DNA of 60,575 nucleotides from Clostridium sp. CAG:167 (GTDB lineage: Bacteria; Bacillota; Clostridia; Lachnospirales; Lachnospiraceae). The translations under genes were made by a program, and so were the position numbers. Positions 41,757-50,623 of this stretch are shown one piece after another. The notes under the pieces are model-generated. The model saw only the letters and a list, made by a program, of their open reading frames with translations. It was not told the origin of the DNA and did no database searches. The stretch covers positions 1 through 60,575 of the forward strand of contig HF998298.1 of NCBI GenBank assembly GCA_000433735.1. The letters are read 5' to 3'. Each line of letters begins with the position of its first letter. The stretch's first letter is position 1.

Positions 41757-43089
41757 TTTCCCGCTCTCTTCTTTCAACCATATCACCTGCCTCTCTTTCA
41801 TTCAACACATACATTCCCTGTATAATGCTAAAAATTACAATCGTAGTAATAATTGAACTTCCTCCATAACTGATCAGTGGCAGTGTAACACCGGTAGATG
41901 GGATAAATTTACTGGCTCCTCCCACACACAGAAATGTCTGGAAAATAAATACAACACTCAATCCAAAGGCTGTCAATTTATAAAACATCTTTTTCATCTT
42001 CATGGCAATATTTACAAACATAATATAACTAGAAACATACACAAGGATCAGACATACGGAAAAGATCACTCCCAACTCTTCCGAAATGGCAGAAAAAATA
42101 AAATCACTTTCTACTACCGGTACACTCTCCGGCAGTCCCTGTCCCAGTCCCATGCCAAACAATCCTCCGGTTCCTATGGCAAACAAACTCCGGCAGATCT
42201 GGTATCCCTCGTTGTTAATATGCTGCCATGGCTCCTTCCAGGCAGTCACTCGGGTCTGCACATGCGAGAAAAGTTTGTAAGCAACCACCGCAGCCACCGC
42301 CCCGGCTCCCAATCCTGCCGCCAGATATCCCACCTGCATCGTAGCCGAATACAGCATAACAAGATAGGTGATAAAATAAATCAAGGCTGCACCCAGATCC
42401 TTTTCTGCCACCAGAATCAGCACATGAACTGCCGCTATGGCACTGATGACTACAATATGTTTAAAATCCCTGAATTTTGATAACGCACCGGCAATGAAAA
42501 AGACATATATGATCTTCACAAACTCCGAAGGCTGGATATCAATTCCTCCCAGAGAGATCCAGTTTTTAGCACCATATTTTTCCACACCGATGACAAACAC
42601 CAGCATCAGAAATAAAATTCCGGCCAGGGCATACTGCCAGCTCAGTTTTTCCCATATGGTAAAACGCTCAATAAACAACGGCACAAGAAGGCACACAGCC
42701 ATGGCCGCCGCCGCCATAACAAGCTGCCGGATAGCATACTCATATTTAAGCCGTCCCAGCATAACAAGTCCGATCATCATGCAGATCATCATATTGTTCA
42801 GGACCAGTTTGGACAGCCCCCTGTAAAACACCTGATAGATCTTTACAAAAAAAACATAGAAGGCCAACTCCAGTCCCAGCAGCACCAGATAGCGCAATTC
42901 TTTTGTTTCCATGATCAGGATGCTGCCACACAGCAGCAGGATCAAAACCGTGATCGTCCTCTGGGCATGCCATAGGGCATTTTTTCCCTCCTCCGTCTTT
43001 CTGGAAAAAGCCCGGAAGCTGAATAGGGTATAAAAAGCAAATAATATGATCAGCACATAACGGGACAATTCAGCAATTATAAGTTCCAT
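41749..43089 (-). CDS. SEDS peptidoglycan glycosyltransferase (FtsW/RodA/SpoVE family)
   Basis: Polytopic membrane protein of 446 residues with about ten to twelve helices, polymerising lipid II. It shows GAKNWISLGGIDIQPSEFVKI, the putative catalytic Asp in VAEKDLGAALI, and GVTLPLISYGGSS, all SEDS signatures. It has two extra N-terminal helices relative to RodA. Its partner PBP gene follows with an eight-base overlap, and it starts within the end of the U32 gene (13-base overlap). Whether it serves division, elongation or sporulation cannot be decided; zapA nearby hints at division. Confidence 0.93.
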   Translation of the reverse strand: MELIIAELSRYVLIILFAFYTLFSFRAFSRKTEEGKNALWHAQRTITVLILLLCGSILIMETKELRYLVLLGLELAFYVFFVKIYQVFYRGLSKLVLNNMMICMMIGLVMLGRLKYEYAIRQLVMAAAAMAVCLLVPLFIERFTIWEKLSWQYALAGILFLMLVFVIGVEKYGAKNWISLGGIDIQPSEFVKIIYVFFIAGALSKFRDFKHIVVISAIAAVHVLILVAEKDLGAALIYFITYLVMLYSATMQVGYLAAGLGAGAVAAVVAYKLFSHVQTRVTAWKEPWQHINNEGYQICRSLFAIGTGGLFGMGLGQGLPESVPVVESDFIFSAISEELGVIFSVCLILVYVSSYIMFVNIAMKMKKMFYKLTAFGLSVVFIFQTFLCVGGASKFIPSTGVTLPLISYGGSSIITTIVIFSIIQGMYVLNEREAGDMVERREREND

Positions 43090-45269
43090 CTTCGGATCAC
43101 CTCCTTCACCTCATTTCCCTGCTCGAAGGTAAAATCAAGATTTACAAAATCATCTCTTTTTTCACTCCACACCGGGTCTTTTGTATAAATAGATACATAT
43201 CCATAAGTTCTGTGGGTATCTGCCACAAAGGAATCCCTTTTAGGTGTGATCAGTTTTCTTGTGTTCAGAGGCCCCGCCGACTTCATCACACGAATTCTCC
43301 CATATACCTGTACCATGTGGGCTTCTGCCCCCATCCGCCGGTATACTTCTTCTGCCTCTCCATTTGTTTCATACATCATCTCATCGGTGATAAGTTTTAG
43401 ATCTGCAAACTCCTTTTTGGCATACAACCAGGCCGCCTGGCTGTTGATAACAAAATATTCCGGTCTGTTTTCCTTCCACACACTTCCATGGCCGCGCCAG
43501 TCTTTCTCCCAAATTTCTTTTCCCTGTCCTCTGAGTATAGGTGGAAAGGAAATCATATATGGCACTCCTTCCAAAAGAGATGCCGCTTTTTCCCAGTCCG
43601 CCACTGGCAATACTTCCAACTTCACATGGTAATATGCCAAACCTTCCTTTTCCTGCTTCATGGCCGCCTGCAGCTGTTCCAGACTGGAAACACTGATAAC
43701 TGTTTTTGTCTGCTTTGGTATATCCTTTGTTTTTCCCGGGATTTTCTCACCGGTCACTCTCCTCACCGCTGCCTTCTGCTCCCAGGCTTCCAGTGTTTCA
43801 CGCCGGATTTTTTTTAACATTCCAAGAGGGATAAAGCCCTCTTCCATATCGACCGAAAGTTCTGACAGATCATACTCCGTGGCACCCATGGCACCTAACT
43901 TGTCCCGCACCTCTTTTTCAGACACCGGGCGCTTTTGGGCTTCTTGCCACACATCCCCACGACAGGCGGCGCAGACGCCTCTTCCTTCCAGCGCAAAACT
44001 AATATTTTCTCCTCTTACTGCCTTAAAAGTTCCCTTAAGGGTTATCTTTGAAGAAACATTCTCCTCATATTTCTGTATTTTATCCAGCAACCGGTTATTC
44101 TTTGTACGGAAAAGAGACTGGCCCTTTTTCACACCGCATCCGGGAAGGATACGGGTGACCGCCGTTTCTCCCTTTTCATAAGAACTGCCGCTGGTAAACT
44201 CATAGACTTTTTCTCCTTTTTCATTACGAAACTCCAGCACATCCTGAGGATGGATTGTTTCATCCACCAAAAACTGAGCCTGATGGGAATCTGCCCTGAT
44301 GACAGAGGCCACTCTCACTCCATAGTGGCCGGTACGGTTTGTATCCATTATGGCTCTATTGTCGGTTTCAAACAGATAACTCTTTGAAAAACCACCCCGG
44401 TTGTACAGATCCTGACTGTTGCGATAATCCTGCCACAAAATACTTTGGCGGTCTCTCCTGAGGTCATCAAATTTTTCTATTCCCTGTTCCTGGTATAAAT
44501 CTACATATCTGCGGTACAGATGTGACATATAGGCACTGTATTCCCAGCGTTTCATGCGTCCCTCGATTTTAAAAGAATCAATGCCCGCTTCAACCAGTTC
44601 AGGTATATAAAGCAAAGTGCAGATGTCTTTTGTATTCAAATAGTTTTTCCTGCCCTTATCTCCCTCAAAGGCCAGCCTGCAAGGCTGGGCGCACATGCCA
44701 CGGTTTCCGCTGCGGCCCCCGATCACTTCACTCATAAGGCACTGTCCGGAGTAACAATAACACAAAGCACCATGTACAAATACCTCCATCTCCAGATCTG
44801 TCTGTTTCCTCGCCTGTTTAATTTCCTCAATTGACAGTTCCCTGGCCGGCACATATCTGGTAACCCCAAGATTTTTGTACAGATTTGCTTCTTCCCCTGA
44901 AAAAAGAGTCATCTGGGTGCTGGCATGCAGATCCATCTCCGGAAAATTCCGGTGCAGAAAGGACATCACACCCGGATCCTGCACAATGCAGGCATCCAGA
45001 CCGGCTTCATACAAAGGCGCTATCATCTCATACAGCTGCCCCTGTATTTCCTGATCTGTCAAAAGCGTATTCACTGTCAGATATATTTTTTTATCTCTCA
45101 GATGGGCATAAACCAATGCCTCTTCTAATTCTTCCACCGATGGATTTTTAGCAAAGGCTCTGGCTCCAAACCGGCTCGTTCCTACATACACAGCGTCCGC
45201 TCCTGCGTTTAATGCCGCATAAATTCCTTCTTTTGAACCTGCCGGTCCCAGAATCTCAATCTTTCTCAT
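43077..45269 (-). CDS. U32 family peptidase-like protein with DUF3656 domain (tRNA/rRNA hydroxylation type)
   Basis: Protein of 730 residues. The N-terminal U32 barrel starts ILGPAGSKEGIYAALNAGADAVY and contains the family signature FVHGALCYCYSGQCLMS plus two further Cys in GMCAQPCR, four Cys that can bind an iron-sulfur cluster. The C-terminal half matches the DUF3656 arrangement. Named relatives (RlhA, TrhP) hydroxylate rRNA or tRNA uridines or cytidines using prephenate, so peptidase activity is doubtful. First gene of U32-SEDS-PBP; it follows zapA and a hairpin. Confidence 0.87.
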   Translation of the reverse strand: MRKIEILGPAGSKEGIYAALNAGADAVYVGTSRFGARAFAKNPSVEELEEALVYAHLRDKKIYLTVNTLLTDQEIQGQLYEMIAPLYEAGLDACIVQDPGVMSFLHRNFPEMDLHASTQMTLFSGEEANLYKNLGVTRYVPARELSIEEIKQARKQTDLEMEVFVHGALCYCYSGQCLMSEVIGGRSGNRGMCAQPCRLAFEGDKGRKNYLNTKDICTLLYIPELVEAGIDSFKIEGRMKRWEYSAYMSHLYRRYVDLYQEQGIEKFDDLRRDRQSILWQDYRNSQDLYNRGGFSKSYLFETDNRAIMDTNRTGHYGVRVASVIRADSHQAQFLVDETIHPQDVLEFRNEKGEKVYEFTSGSSYEKGETAVTRILPGCGVKKGQSLFRTKNNRLLDKIQKYEENVSSKITLKGTFKAVRGENISFALEGRGVCAACRGDVWQEAQKRPVSEKEVRDKLGAMGATEYDLSELSVDMEEGFIPLGMLKKIRRETLEAWEQKAAVRRVTGEKIPGKTKDIPKQTKTVISVSSLEQLQAAMKQEKEGLAYYHVKLEVLPVADWEKAASLLEGVPYMISFPPILRGQGKEIWEKDWRGHGSVWKENRPEYFVINSQAAWLYAKKEFADLKLITDEMMYETNGEAEEVYRRMGAEAHMVQVYGRIRVMKSAGPLNTRKLITPKRDSFVADTHRTYGYVSIYTKDPVWSEKRDDFVNLDFTFEQGNEVKEVIRRWNL

Positions 45270-45301
45270 AACCGTCTTTCCTCACTCCATAATGGAAAAT
45301 A

Positions 45302-45322
45302 AGGACTGCATAATGCAGTCCT
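45302..45322 (-). terminator. Hairpin at the zapA stop, partial terminator
   Basis: A 21-base near-perfect palindrome, arms AGGACTGCAT and ATGCAGTCCT, overlaps the last bases of zapA. On the minus strand it is followed by TATTTT. It could end part of the zapA transcripts before the U32 gene, which has no clear promoter. Confidence 0.6.
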
Positions 45323-45725
45323 ATCTCTTCGTTTTCAATCTTGTTTCCAATTCTATATTTTTCTTTTTGGCTTCTTCCAAAGCTTTCTCAAGCTCTGCCA
45401 CTTTCTTATCATGTTCCTTAGCAGCATCCTGCAGTTCGATCATCTCATGTTTCATCTCCAGGATCATGCGGTCTTTCAATTCCCGTTCACTGTGGTATAT
45501 GGCCGCCTTATCCTCCGCTTTAAAATAATCATCGGCAATATTGATCGCCAGCAAAACATTCCTAAGTTCCAGATCCATACTGCGGTAATTGTCAATCTTT
45601 TTAAACTCACCAAACTTCTGATTGATATAAGAAGCTACTTTCTGCAGATACTCATCACTCTCAAATCCACAGATCGTATATCTTCTGCCATCAATCAAAA
45701 CTTCCACATCATTTCTGTTATTCAT
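45321..45725 (-). CDS. zapA: Cell division protein ZapA
   Basis: Protein of 134 residues. It has the ZapA N-terminal globular part (VEVLIDGRRYTICGFESDEYLQKVASYINQ split over residues 7-36) and LELRNVLLAINIADDYF, then a long C-terminal coiled coil. ZapA cross-links FtsZ filaments. The longest frame starts at TTG four codons earlier; GGAG six bases before the ATG decides. It has its own promoter between it and ruvB. Confidence 0.9.
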   Translation of the reverse strand: MNNRNDVEVLIDGRRYTICGFESDEYLQKVASYINQKFGEFKKIDNYRSMDLELRNVLLAINIADDYFKAEDKAAIYHSERELKDRMILEMKHEMIELQDAAKEHDKKVAELEKALEEAKKKNIELETRLKTKR

Positions 45726-45757
45726 GGCACTCTCCAATTCAAAACCTTATTTGTTAC

Positions 45758-45786
45758 AGTATACAGGAAAAGTCAGGATTCGTCAA
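45758..45786 (-). promoter_or_regulatory. Promoter of zapA
   Basis: TTGACG (45781-45786), 17 bases, TATACT (45758-45763) on the minus strand, directly after ruvB. Confidence 0.75.
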
Positions 45787-45816
45787 ACTTTTGTCTCATC
45801 CTGCAGCCTTTTATCC

Positions 45817-46824
45817 TCACGGCTTTTCCGCTTCCACAGGAATACCAAAATGAGCATAGGCCCGGTCCGTAGCTACCCGTCCTCTCGGTGTCCGGAGGAT
45901 CAGGCCATTCTGGATCAGATATGGTTCATATACATCTTCAATGGTCCCCCGGTCCTCTCCTACCGCCGCTGCCAGAGTATCCAGTCCCACCGGACCACCG
46001 TGGAATTTTTCAATCATAGTAAGGAGGATTCCCCGGTCTGTATTATCCAGCCCCAGTTTGTCCACCTCCAGAAGATCCAGGGCAAAATTTGCCACTTTCA
46101 AAGAAACCACACCGTCATATTTCACCTGAGCAAAATCTCTAACTCTCTTTAACAGGCGATTGGCCAGTCTTGGCGTTCCTCTGGACCTTCTGGCAATCTC
46201 ATACGCCCCCTGTTCATCTATATCTATGTTAAAGATTTTGGCAGATCGTCGGACGATCTCTGCCAGTTCATCCACTTCATAAAACTCAAGGCGGTTTACT
46301 ACACCAAAACGGTCTCTCAGCGGTGCTGACAGCATACCGGCTCTGGTAGTGGCACCTACCAGCGTAAATTTAGGCAGATCCATCCGGATGCTTTTAGCCG
46401 CCGCACCTTTTCCAATCACCACATCGATCACATAGTCTTCCATGGCCGGATAAAGTACTTCTTCTACCTGGCGGTTCAATCGGTGGATTTCATCTACAAA
46501 CAAGAGATCTCCATCCTGCAGATTATTCAGGATAGCCGCCATTTCCCCCGGCTTTTCAATCGCAGGCCCCGATGTGATCTTGAGATTTACATCCATTTCA
46601 TTGGCAATGATCCCGGCCAGCGTGGTTTTTCCAAGTCCCGGAGGACCATACAATAAAACATGATCCAATGCTTCTTTTCTTGCCTTGGCCGCCTCAATAT
46701 AAATTTCAAGATTTTCTTTTACCTTTCTCTGCCCAATATAATCTGCCAGAAATTTGGGACGAAGACTGTTTTCAATCTTATAATCTTCTTCTATTAACTC
46801 TGTTGAGATTGTTCGTTTTTCCAT
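45817..46824 (-). CDS. ruvB: Holliday junction branch-migration helicase RuvB
   Basis: AAA+ motor of 335 residues that drives Holliday junction migration with RuvA. Walker A LLYGPPGLGKTTLAG, Walker B LLFVDEIHRLNRQVEE, sensor GATTRAGMLSAPLRDRFG and the C-terminal winged helix (YLIQNGLILRTPRGR) are intact. It starts eight bases after ruvA. No ruvC is adjacent, as usual in Firmicutes. Confidence 0.97.
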   Translation of the reverse strand: MEKRTISTELIEEDYKIENSLRPKFLADYIGQRKVKENLEIYIEAAKARKEALDHVLLYGPPGLGKTTLAGIIANEMDVNLKITSGPAIEKPGEMAAILNNLQDGDLLFVDEIHRLNRQVEEVLYPAMEDYVIDVVIGKGAAAKSIRMDLPKFTLVGATTRAGMLSAPLRDRFGVVNRLEFYEVDELAEIVRRSAKIFNIDIDEQGAYEIARRSRGTPRLANRLLKRVRDFAQVKYDGVVSLKVANFALDLLEVDKLGLDNTDRGILLTMIEKFHGGPVGLDTLAAAVGEDRGTIEDVYEPYLIQNGLILRTPRGRVATDRAYAHFGIPVEAEKP

Positions 46825-46831
46825 ATCTGCC

Positions 46832-47437
46832 TCACATATTTTTCAAACTCAGTTTCAGCACTTCTTCCACCTGCATATCCGGTGTAATCTCCACTTTTCT
46901 CACCGCCTGTGCCGCTTCTGTGGAAGAATATCCCAGTGCTACCAGTGCTTCCACAGCCTCTTTTCCAGCCATGGATACACCTGTTTTTTCCTCCTGTTTT
47001 TGCGTTACCGACAAACTCTGCTGGATCATTTCCTGCCAGTCACACTTATCCTTTAATTCCAGGATTAATTTACCGGCTGTTTTAGCTCCAATCCCCGGCG
47101 CTTTGGCAATAGCCTTAGCATCGTCTGCCAAAATAGCAAAACGTAATTCATCGCTGGTCATCACCGACAAGATTCCCAATGCGCCTTTGGGACCGATCCC
47201 ATTGACTTTTATAAGCATTTTAAACATGGTAAGATCTTCCTTCGAAAGGAAACCAAACAGTTTCAGGTCATCCTCTCTTACATGCATATAAGTATATATC
47301 TTTACATCGTTTCCTGTGGACGGCATTTCATCCAACACCGTAGCCGGAACCAGAATTTCATATCCTATCCCCTGGTTTTCAACTACCAGACTATCCTCCC
47401 GTTTTTCTTCCAGAATCCCTTTTATAAATGAAATCAT
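46832..47437 (-). CDS. ruvA: Holliday junction DNA-binding protein RuvA
   Basis: Protein of 201 residues with the N-terminal OB domain (MISFIKGILEEK), two helix-hairpin-helix motifs (LIKVNGIGPKGALGIL and IAKAPGIGAKTAGKLILEL), and the flexible-linked C-terminal domain that touches RuvB (ALVALGYSSTEAAQAVRKV). A frame nine codons longer overlaps cls; AGGAGG just before this ATG settles the start. Operon with ruvB. Confidence 0.96.
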   Translation of the reverse strand: MISFIKGILEEKREDSLVVENQGIGYEILVPATVLDEMPSTGNDVKIYTYMHVREDDLKLFGFLSKEDLTMFKMLIKVNGIGPKGALGILSVMTSDELRFAILADDAKAIAKAPGIGAKTAGKLILELKDKCDWQEMIQQSLSVTQKQEEKTGVSMAGKEAVEALVALGYSSTEAAQAVRKVEITPDMQVEEVLKLSLKNM

Positions 47438-47447
47438 TTTCTTCCTC

Positions 47448-49025
47448 CTATACAAGAGTATCAAACAAATGTAACACCGACTGAGTCATTTTTCTTCTCA
47501 ACGGCCGTCTCTCCCACTGGCCATATGTGATCTCTCTGCTCTGGGCAAATGTATTTTCAAAGTCAGCCAGCACTTTTTTCTTAAACTCATCATCATATAC
47601 CCAGACACCATTTTCGTAGTGAAGGTAAAAACTTCGATAATCCATATTAATAGTACCTACAACGGCACAGTGTTCATTCAACACCACCTTGGAATGGATA
47701 AATCCAGGCAGATACTCATAAATCCTGACACCATTTTTCAAAAGGATGCCATAATTATACTCTGTCATATATTTAATATGTTTTTTATCCGGAATATACG
47801 GTGTAATGATCCGGACATCCACCCCCCGGGCCGATGCTTCCAGCAATGCTCCTACCATAGCCTCTTCCAGGATCAGGTACGGCGTCATGATATACAGGAT
47901 ATTTCCTGCATACTGTACCATCTGGCGGTACACATCTCCCACAAATGACCTTGGTCCAAGAGCCGGGCCATCCCTCAATACATGACAGTACATATCGGAA
48001 GTAATGTTATGTTTATGAAACTCTTTATACCACTCAAAGTCGATTTTTTCATCACTGCAAACACACCACAGTTCCAAAAAAGTTACCGTCATAGGCCAGA
48101 CACTGTCACCCTCCAGGCGGATACCGGCATCCTTCCATACACCGAATCTCTCTACCAGATTAGCGTACTCATCTGCTATATTAAATCCACCTGTGTAGGC
48201 AACTTGTCCATCGATAACAACGATTTTCTGATGATCTCTGAAGTTCATAAACAGTTTGCTGGCATATTTATGGATGGGATTGAAAATTTCCACCTGGAAT
48301 CCTTCTTTTCTCAGATTCGGTGCAAAATCTTTTCCCGTACGCAGTAATGCGCCAAAATCATCATATAAAAACTTTACACAAACACCTTCATCAATCTTTC
48401 TTTTCAATATTTCATATAATTTATCCCACAGGGCACCTTCCGCCACAATAAAGAACTCAATAAAGATAAAATGCTTCGCCTTCTCCAGATCTTCAAACAG
48501 ATCTTCCAGTGCATCTTCCCCCATCTCATAGTAGGATGCCTTGTTATTTTTCTGCAGATAAGAGCCTTCTGAAACCATATATCTTGACATACGGGTGCTG
48601 ACCGGATGTTTCTTCCTGAATTCTGCTTCTACTTCCTCTCGTCTCACAAGATTAGTATCCACTTCTTTGATCTTTTCTTTGATCTTCTGGTTTAACTTAT
48701 TCCTCTTACCGATCTTTCCCCACAGAGCAAACATAATATTACCTGATATAGGGAGCACTACCGTGATACAAAGCCATGCATATTTATAAGTCATACTGCG
48801 GGTATCATTGGTCAGTGCCAGAATGGTTGCCACGCCGCACACTTCAATGGCAAGATAAAATAAAGAAGAATATTGGCGTAAGAAAAATGGCAGTACCAAC
48901 AAAATCACAACCTGAAATAAAACCAACATTGCTACAATGCAGGCTCTTAAAAATCCACTTAAACTATTTTGGATCCGTCCCTTCAATCCATTTAAATATC
49001 TTCTGTTTTTTTTCATTTTAGCCAT
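47448..49025 (-). CDS. cls: Cardiolipin synthase (phospholipase D family)
   Basis: Membrane enzyme of 525 residues condensing phosphatidylglycerols to cardiolipin. Two or three N-terminal membrane helices (ACIVAMLVLFQVVILLVL and following) precede two PLD domains. The first has a normal HKD motif (DHQKIVVIDGQVAYTGG). The second reads HSKVVLNEHCAVVGTINMD, with Glu where the HxKxxxxD motif has Asp. The change is conservative but worth noting. It ends 11 bases before ruvA. GGAGGG precedes the ATG. Confidence 0.9.
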   Translation of the reverse strand: MAKMKKNRRYLNGLKGRIQNSLSGFLRACIVAMLVLFQVVILLVLPFFLRQYSSLFYLAIEVCGVATILALTNDTRSMTYKYAWLCITVVLPISGNIMFALWGKIGKRNKLNQKIKEKIKEVDTNLVRREEVEAEFRKKHPVSTRMSRYMVSEGSYLQKNNKASYYEMGEDALEDLFEDLEKAKHFIFIEFFIVAEGALWDKLYEILKRKIDEGVCVKFLYDDFGALLRTGKDFAPNLRKEGFQVEIFNPIHKYASKLFMNFRDHQKIVVIDGQVAYTGGFNIADEYANLVERFGVWKDAGIRLEGDSVWPMTVTFLELWCVCSDEKIDFEWYKEFHKHNITSDMYCHVLRDGPALGPRSFVGDVYRQMVQYAGNILYIMTPYLILEEAMVGALLEASARGVDVRIITPYIPDKKHIKYMTEYNYGILLKNGVRIYEYLPGFIHSKVVLNEHCAVVGTINMDYRSFYLHYENGVWVYDDEFKKKVLADFENTFAQSREITYGQWERRPLRRKMTQSVLHLFDTLV

Positions 49026-49061
49026 ACTGTTATCCCTCCTGCCAGAGTTGTATAATTAAGT

Positions 49062-49070
49062 ATTGTAACA
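49062..49070 (-). promoter_or_regulatory. Extended -10 promoter of cls
   Basis: TGTTACAAT on the minus strand; a TTGCAA lies 15 bases upstream. It is back to back with the promoter of the divergent nuclease gene. Confidence 0.5.
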
Positions 49071-49082
49071 CATTTTTTGTAT

Positions 49083-49110
49083 TTGCAACATACATTTTTT
49101 CGGTTATAAT
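49083..49110 (+). promoter_or_regulatory. Promoter of the YprB-type nuclease gene
   Basis: TTGCAA (49083-49088), 16 bases, TATAAT (49105-49110). Because TTGCAA is a palindrome the same six bases can be the -35 of both divergent promoters. Confidence 0.65.
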
Positions 49111-49139
49111 AAACAAAAAAACAAAAGGAGTTCTTGTCA

Positions 49140-50243
49140 ATGCTTCATTTACATAAAATACTGGACTGTCCTGTCACTTCCTGGGGATCCTGTCTTTCCC
49201 TTTTACCAAAAGATCCTTCCCAGGTATGTTTTTTTGACATTGAGACTACCGGGCTTTCCGCCAAAATCTCTCAGTGCTATCTCATCGGTGCCGCCGCTTT
49301 GGAACAAAATACCCTTATACTTCATCAATGGTTTGCCGATGATTACAACAGCGAAAAGGAAATTCTTCTTTCCTTTCGCTCGTATATAGAAGAGCATCCT
49401 TATCTTATACATTTTAATGGCTCTTCTTTTGATCTGCCTTACCTGAAACACCGCTGTCGGGCAAATGGCATAGAAGATTTTCTCAGTCCTTTGCCGAATC
49501 TGGATCTATGTACCACCGCCCGTTCTATGAAACAGGTACTTTCTCTGGAAAACTGTCGTCTGAAGACAATAGAAACCAAACTCGGTTTTTTGCGCAGAGA
49601 TAGCTTCAGCGGGAAGGACTGCATTCAGTTATACACAACCTATATGCAAGGCAAAATTCTCAGACAAGAGGGCTGTGAAGAGCACCGGGATCTACTGCTC
49701 CTTCATAATGAAGATGATCTAAAAGGAACCGTACTTTCTTCCCTTCTTCTTTCCTTTACTGCTAATCGCCTGGATAATCTGCACCTGGAACAGGACAAAG
49801 ACCGCTTTCTCTTTACCGGCCAGGTTTCCTGCCCCTATCCTCTTCCCTGCATTTTAACAGGGGACTACGGTACTTTGATCATGAAAGAACACCTCCTGCA
49901 GTTATCCCTTCCTTTTGCAACAGATACACTGAAACACTTTTTCCCTGATTATAAAAATTATTATTATCTGCCGGAAGAAGATATGGCAATTCATAAAAGC
50001 GTAGCTTCCTATGTAGATAAAGACCACCGAAAAAAGGCCACAAAAGAAACCTGCTATATTTCCCAAAAAGACTGTTTTGTTCCATTGGCCAAAGACCTTG
50101 TTCCAGATGGTTTCCCTTTATTCCGGACATCACTCAAAGACCGCCGCAACTATCTTCTGGTCAGAGATGCCAAACAATACTTTTCTTCCCATTCCCAGGA
50201 AATCATTTCTTTCTATTTAGAAGAAGCCCTGCATCAAAAATAA
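49140..50243 (+). CDS. RNase H-like DEDD exonuclease-fold protein, YprB type
   Basis: Protein of 367 residues. The N-terminal 200 residues have the DEDD exonuclease layout: FFDIETTGL (Asp, Glu) near residue 32, HFNGSSFDLPYL (Asp) near 90, and HNEDDLKGT (Asp) near 188. This is the YprB RNase H-like domain. The C-terminal 160 residues are not recognised. It probably cuts single-stranded DNA or RNA; substrate unknown. TTG two codons earlier is too close to the ribosome site AGGAG; the ATG has nine-base spacing. Single gene with own promoter and terminator. Confidence 0.82.
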   Translation: MLHLHKILDCPVTSWGSCLSLLPKDPSQVCFFDIETTGLSAKISQCYLIGAAALEQNTLILHQWFADDYNSEKEILLSFRSYIEEHPYLIHFNGSSFDLPYLKHRCRANGIEDFLSPLPNLDLCTTARSMKQVLSLENCRLKTIETKLGFLRRDSFSGKDCIQLYTTYMQGKILRQEGCEEHRDLLLLHNEDDLKGTVLSSLLLSFTANRLDNLHLEQDKDRFLFTGQVSCPYPLPCILTGDYGTLIMKEHLLQLSLPFATDTLKHFFPDYKNYYYLPEEDMAIHKSVASYVDKDHRKKATKETCYISQKDCFVPLAKDLVPDGFPLFRTSLKDRRNYLLVRDAKQYFSSHSQEIISFYLEEALHQK

Positions 50244-50258
50244 TCTTTTGCGGCAGAT

Positions 50259-50302
50259 AAAAAAACGCTTATAAAGGGGAAATCCCTCTATAAGCGTCTT
50301 TT
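50259..50302. terminator. Bidirectional terminator between nuclease gene and rpmF
   Basis: Nine-base arms ACGCTTATA (50265-50273) and TATAAGCGT (50289-50297) with an inner AGGG/CCCT stem. A T7 follows on the minus strand and CTTTT on the plus strand. Confidence 0.85.
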
Positions 50303-50340
50303 ATGTTCTGCATGATCTCTCATGCTAACGATCATAATAA

Positions 50341-50523
50341 TTAATCAGCAGTAGAGATAATCTCTTTTTTATTGTAGCTTCCACAGCTCTTGCAAACTCT
50401 ATGTGGAACCATAAGCGCACCACACTTACTGCACTTAACCAATGTAGGAGCAGTCATCTTCCAGTTTGCTCTTCTCTTATCTCTTCTTGCTTTTGAAGAT
50501 TTATTCTTAGGACAGATACTCAT
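50341..50523 (-). CDS. rpmF: 50S ribosomal protein L32
   Basis: Protein of 60 residues, basic N-terminus (KNKSSKARRDKRRANW) and a zinc ribbon with Cys pairs CSKC and CKSC, so the zinc-containing form of L32. AGGAGG precedes the ATG. It has its own strong promoter after ackA. The DUF177/YceD gene that usually sits just upstream of rpmF is absent. Confidence 0.97.
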   Translation of the reverse strand: MSICPKNKSSKARRDKRRANWKMTAPTLVKCSKCGALMVPHRVCKSCGSYNKKEIISTAD

Positions 50524-50564
50524 GTCAATTACACCTCCTCGTAAATACTCAAAACACTTTTACA

Positions 50565-50593
50565 AGTATACAAGAGTATCAACAATTTGTCAA
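50565..50593 (-). promoter_or_regulatory. Strong promoter of rpmF
   Basis: TTGACA (50588-50593), 17 bases, TATACT (50565-50570) on the minus strand. Confidence 0.85.
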
Positions 50594-50623
50594 CAACTTT
50601 TTTCTTGAATTATTTATCTTAAA

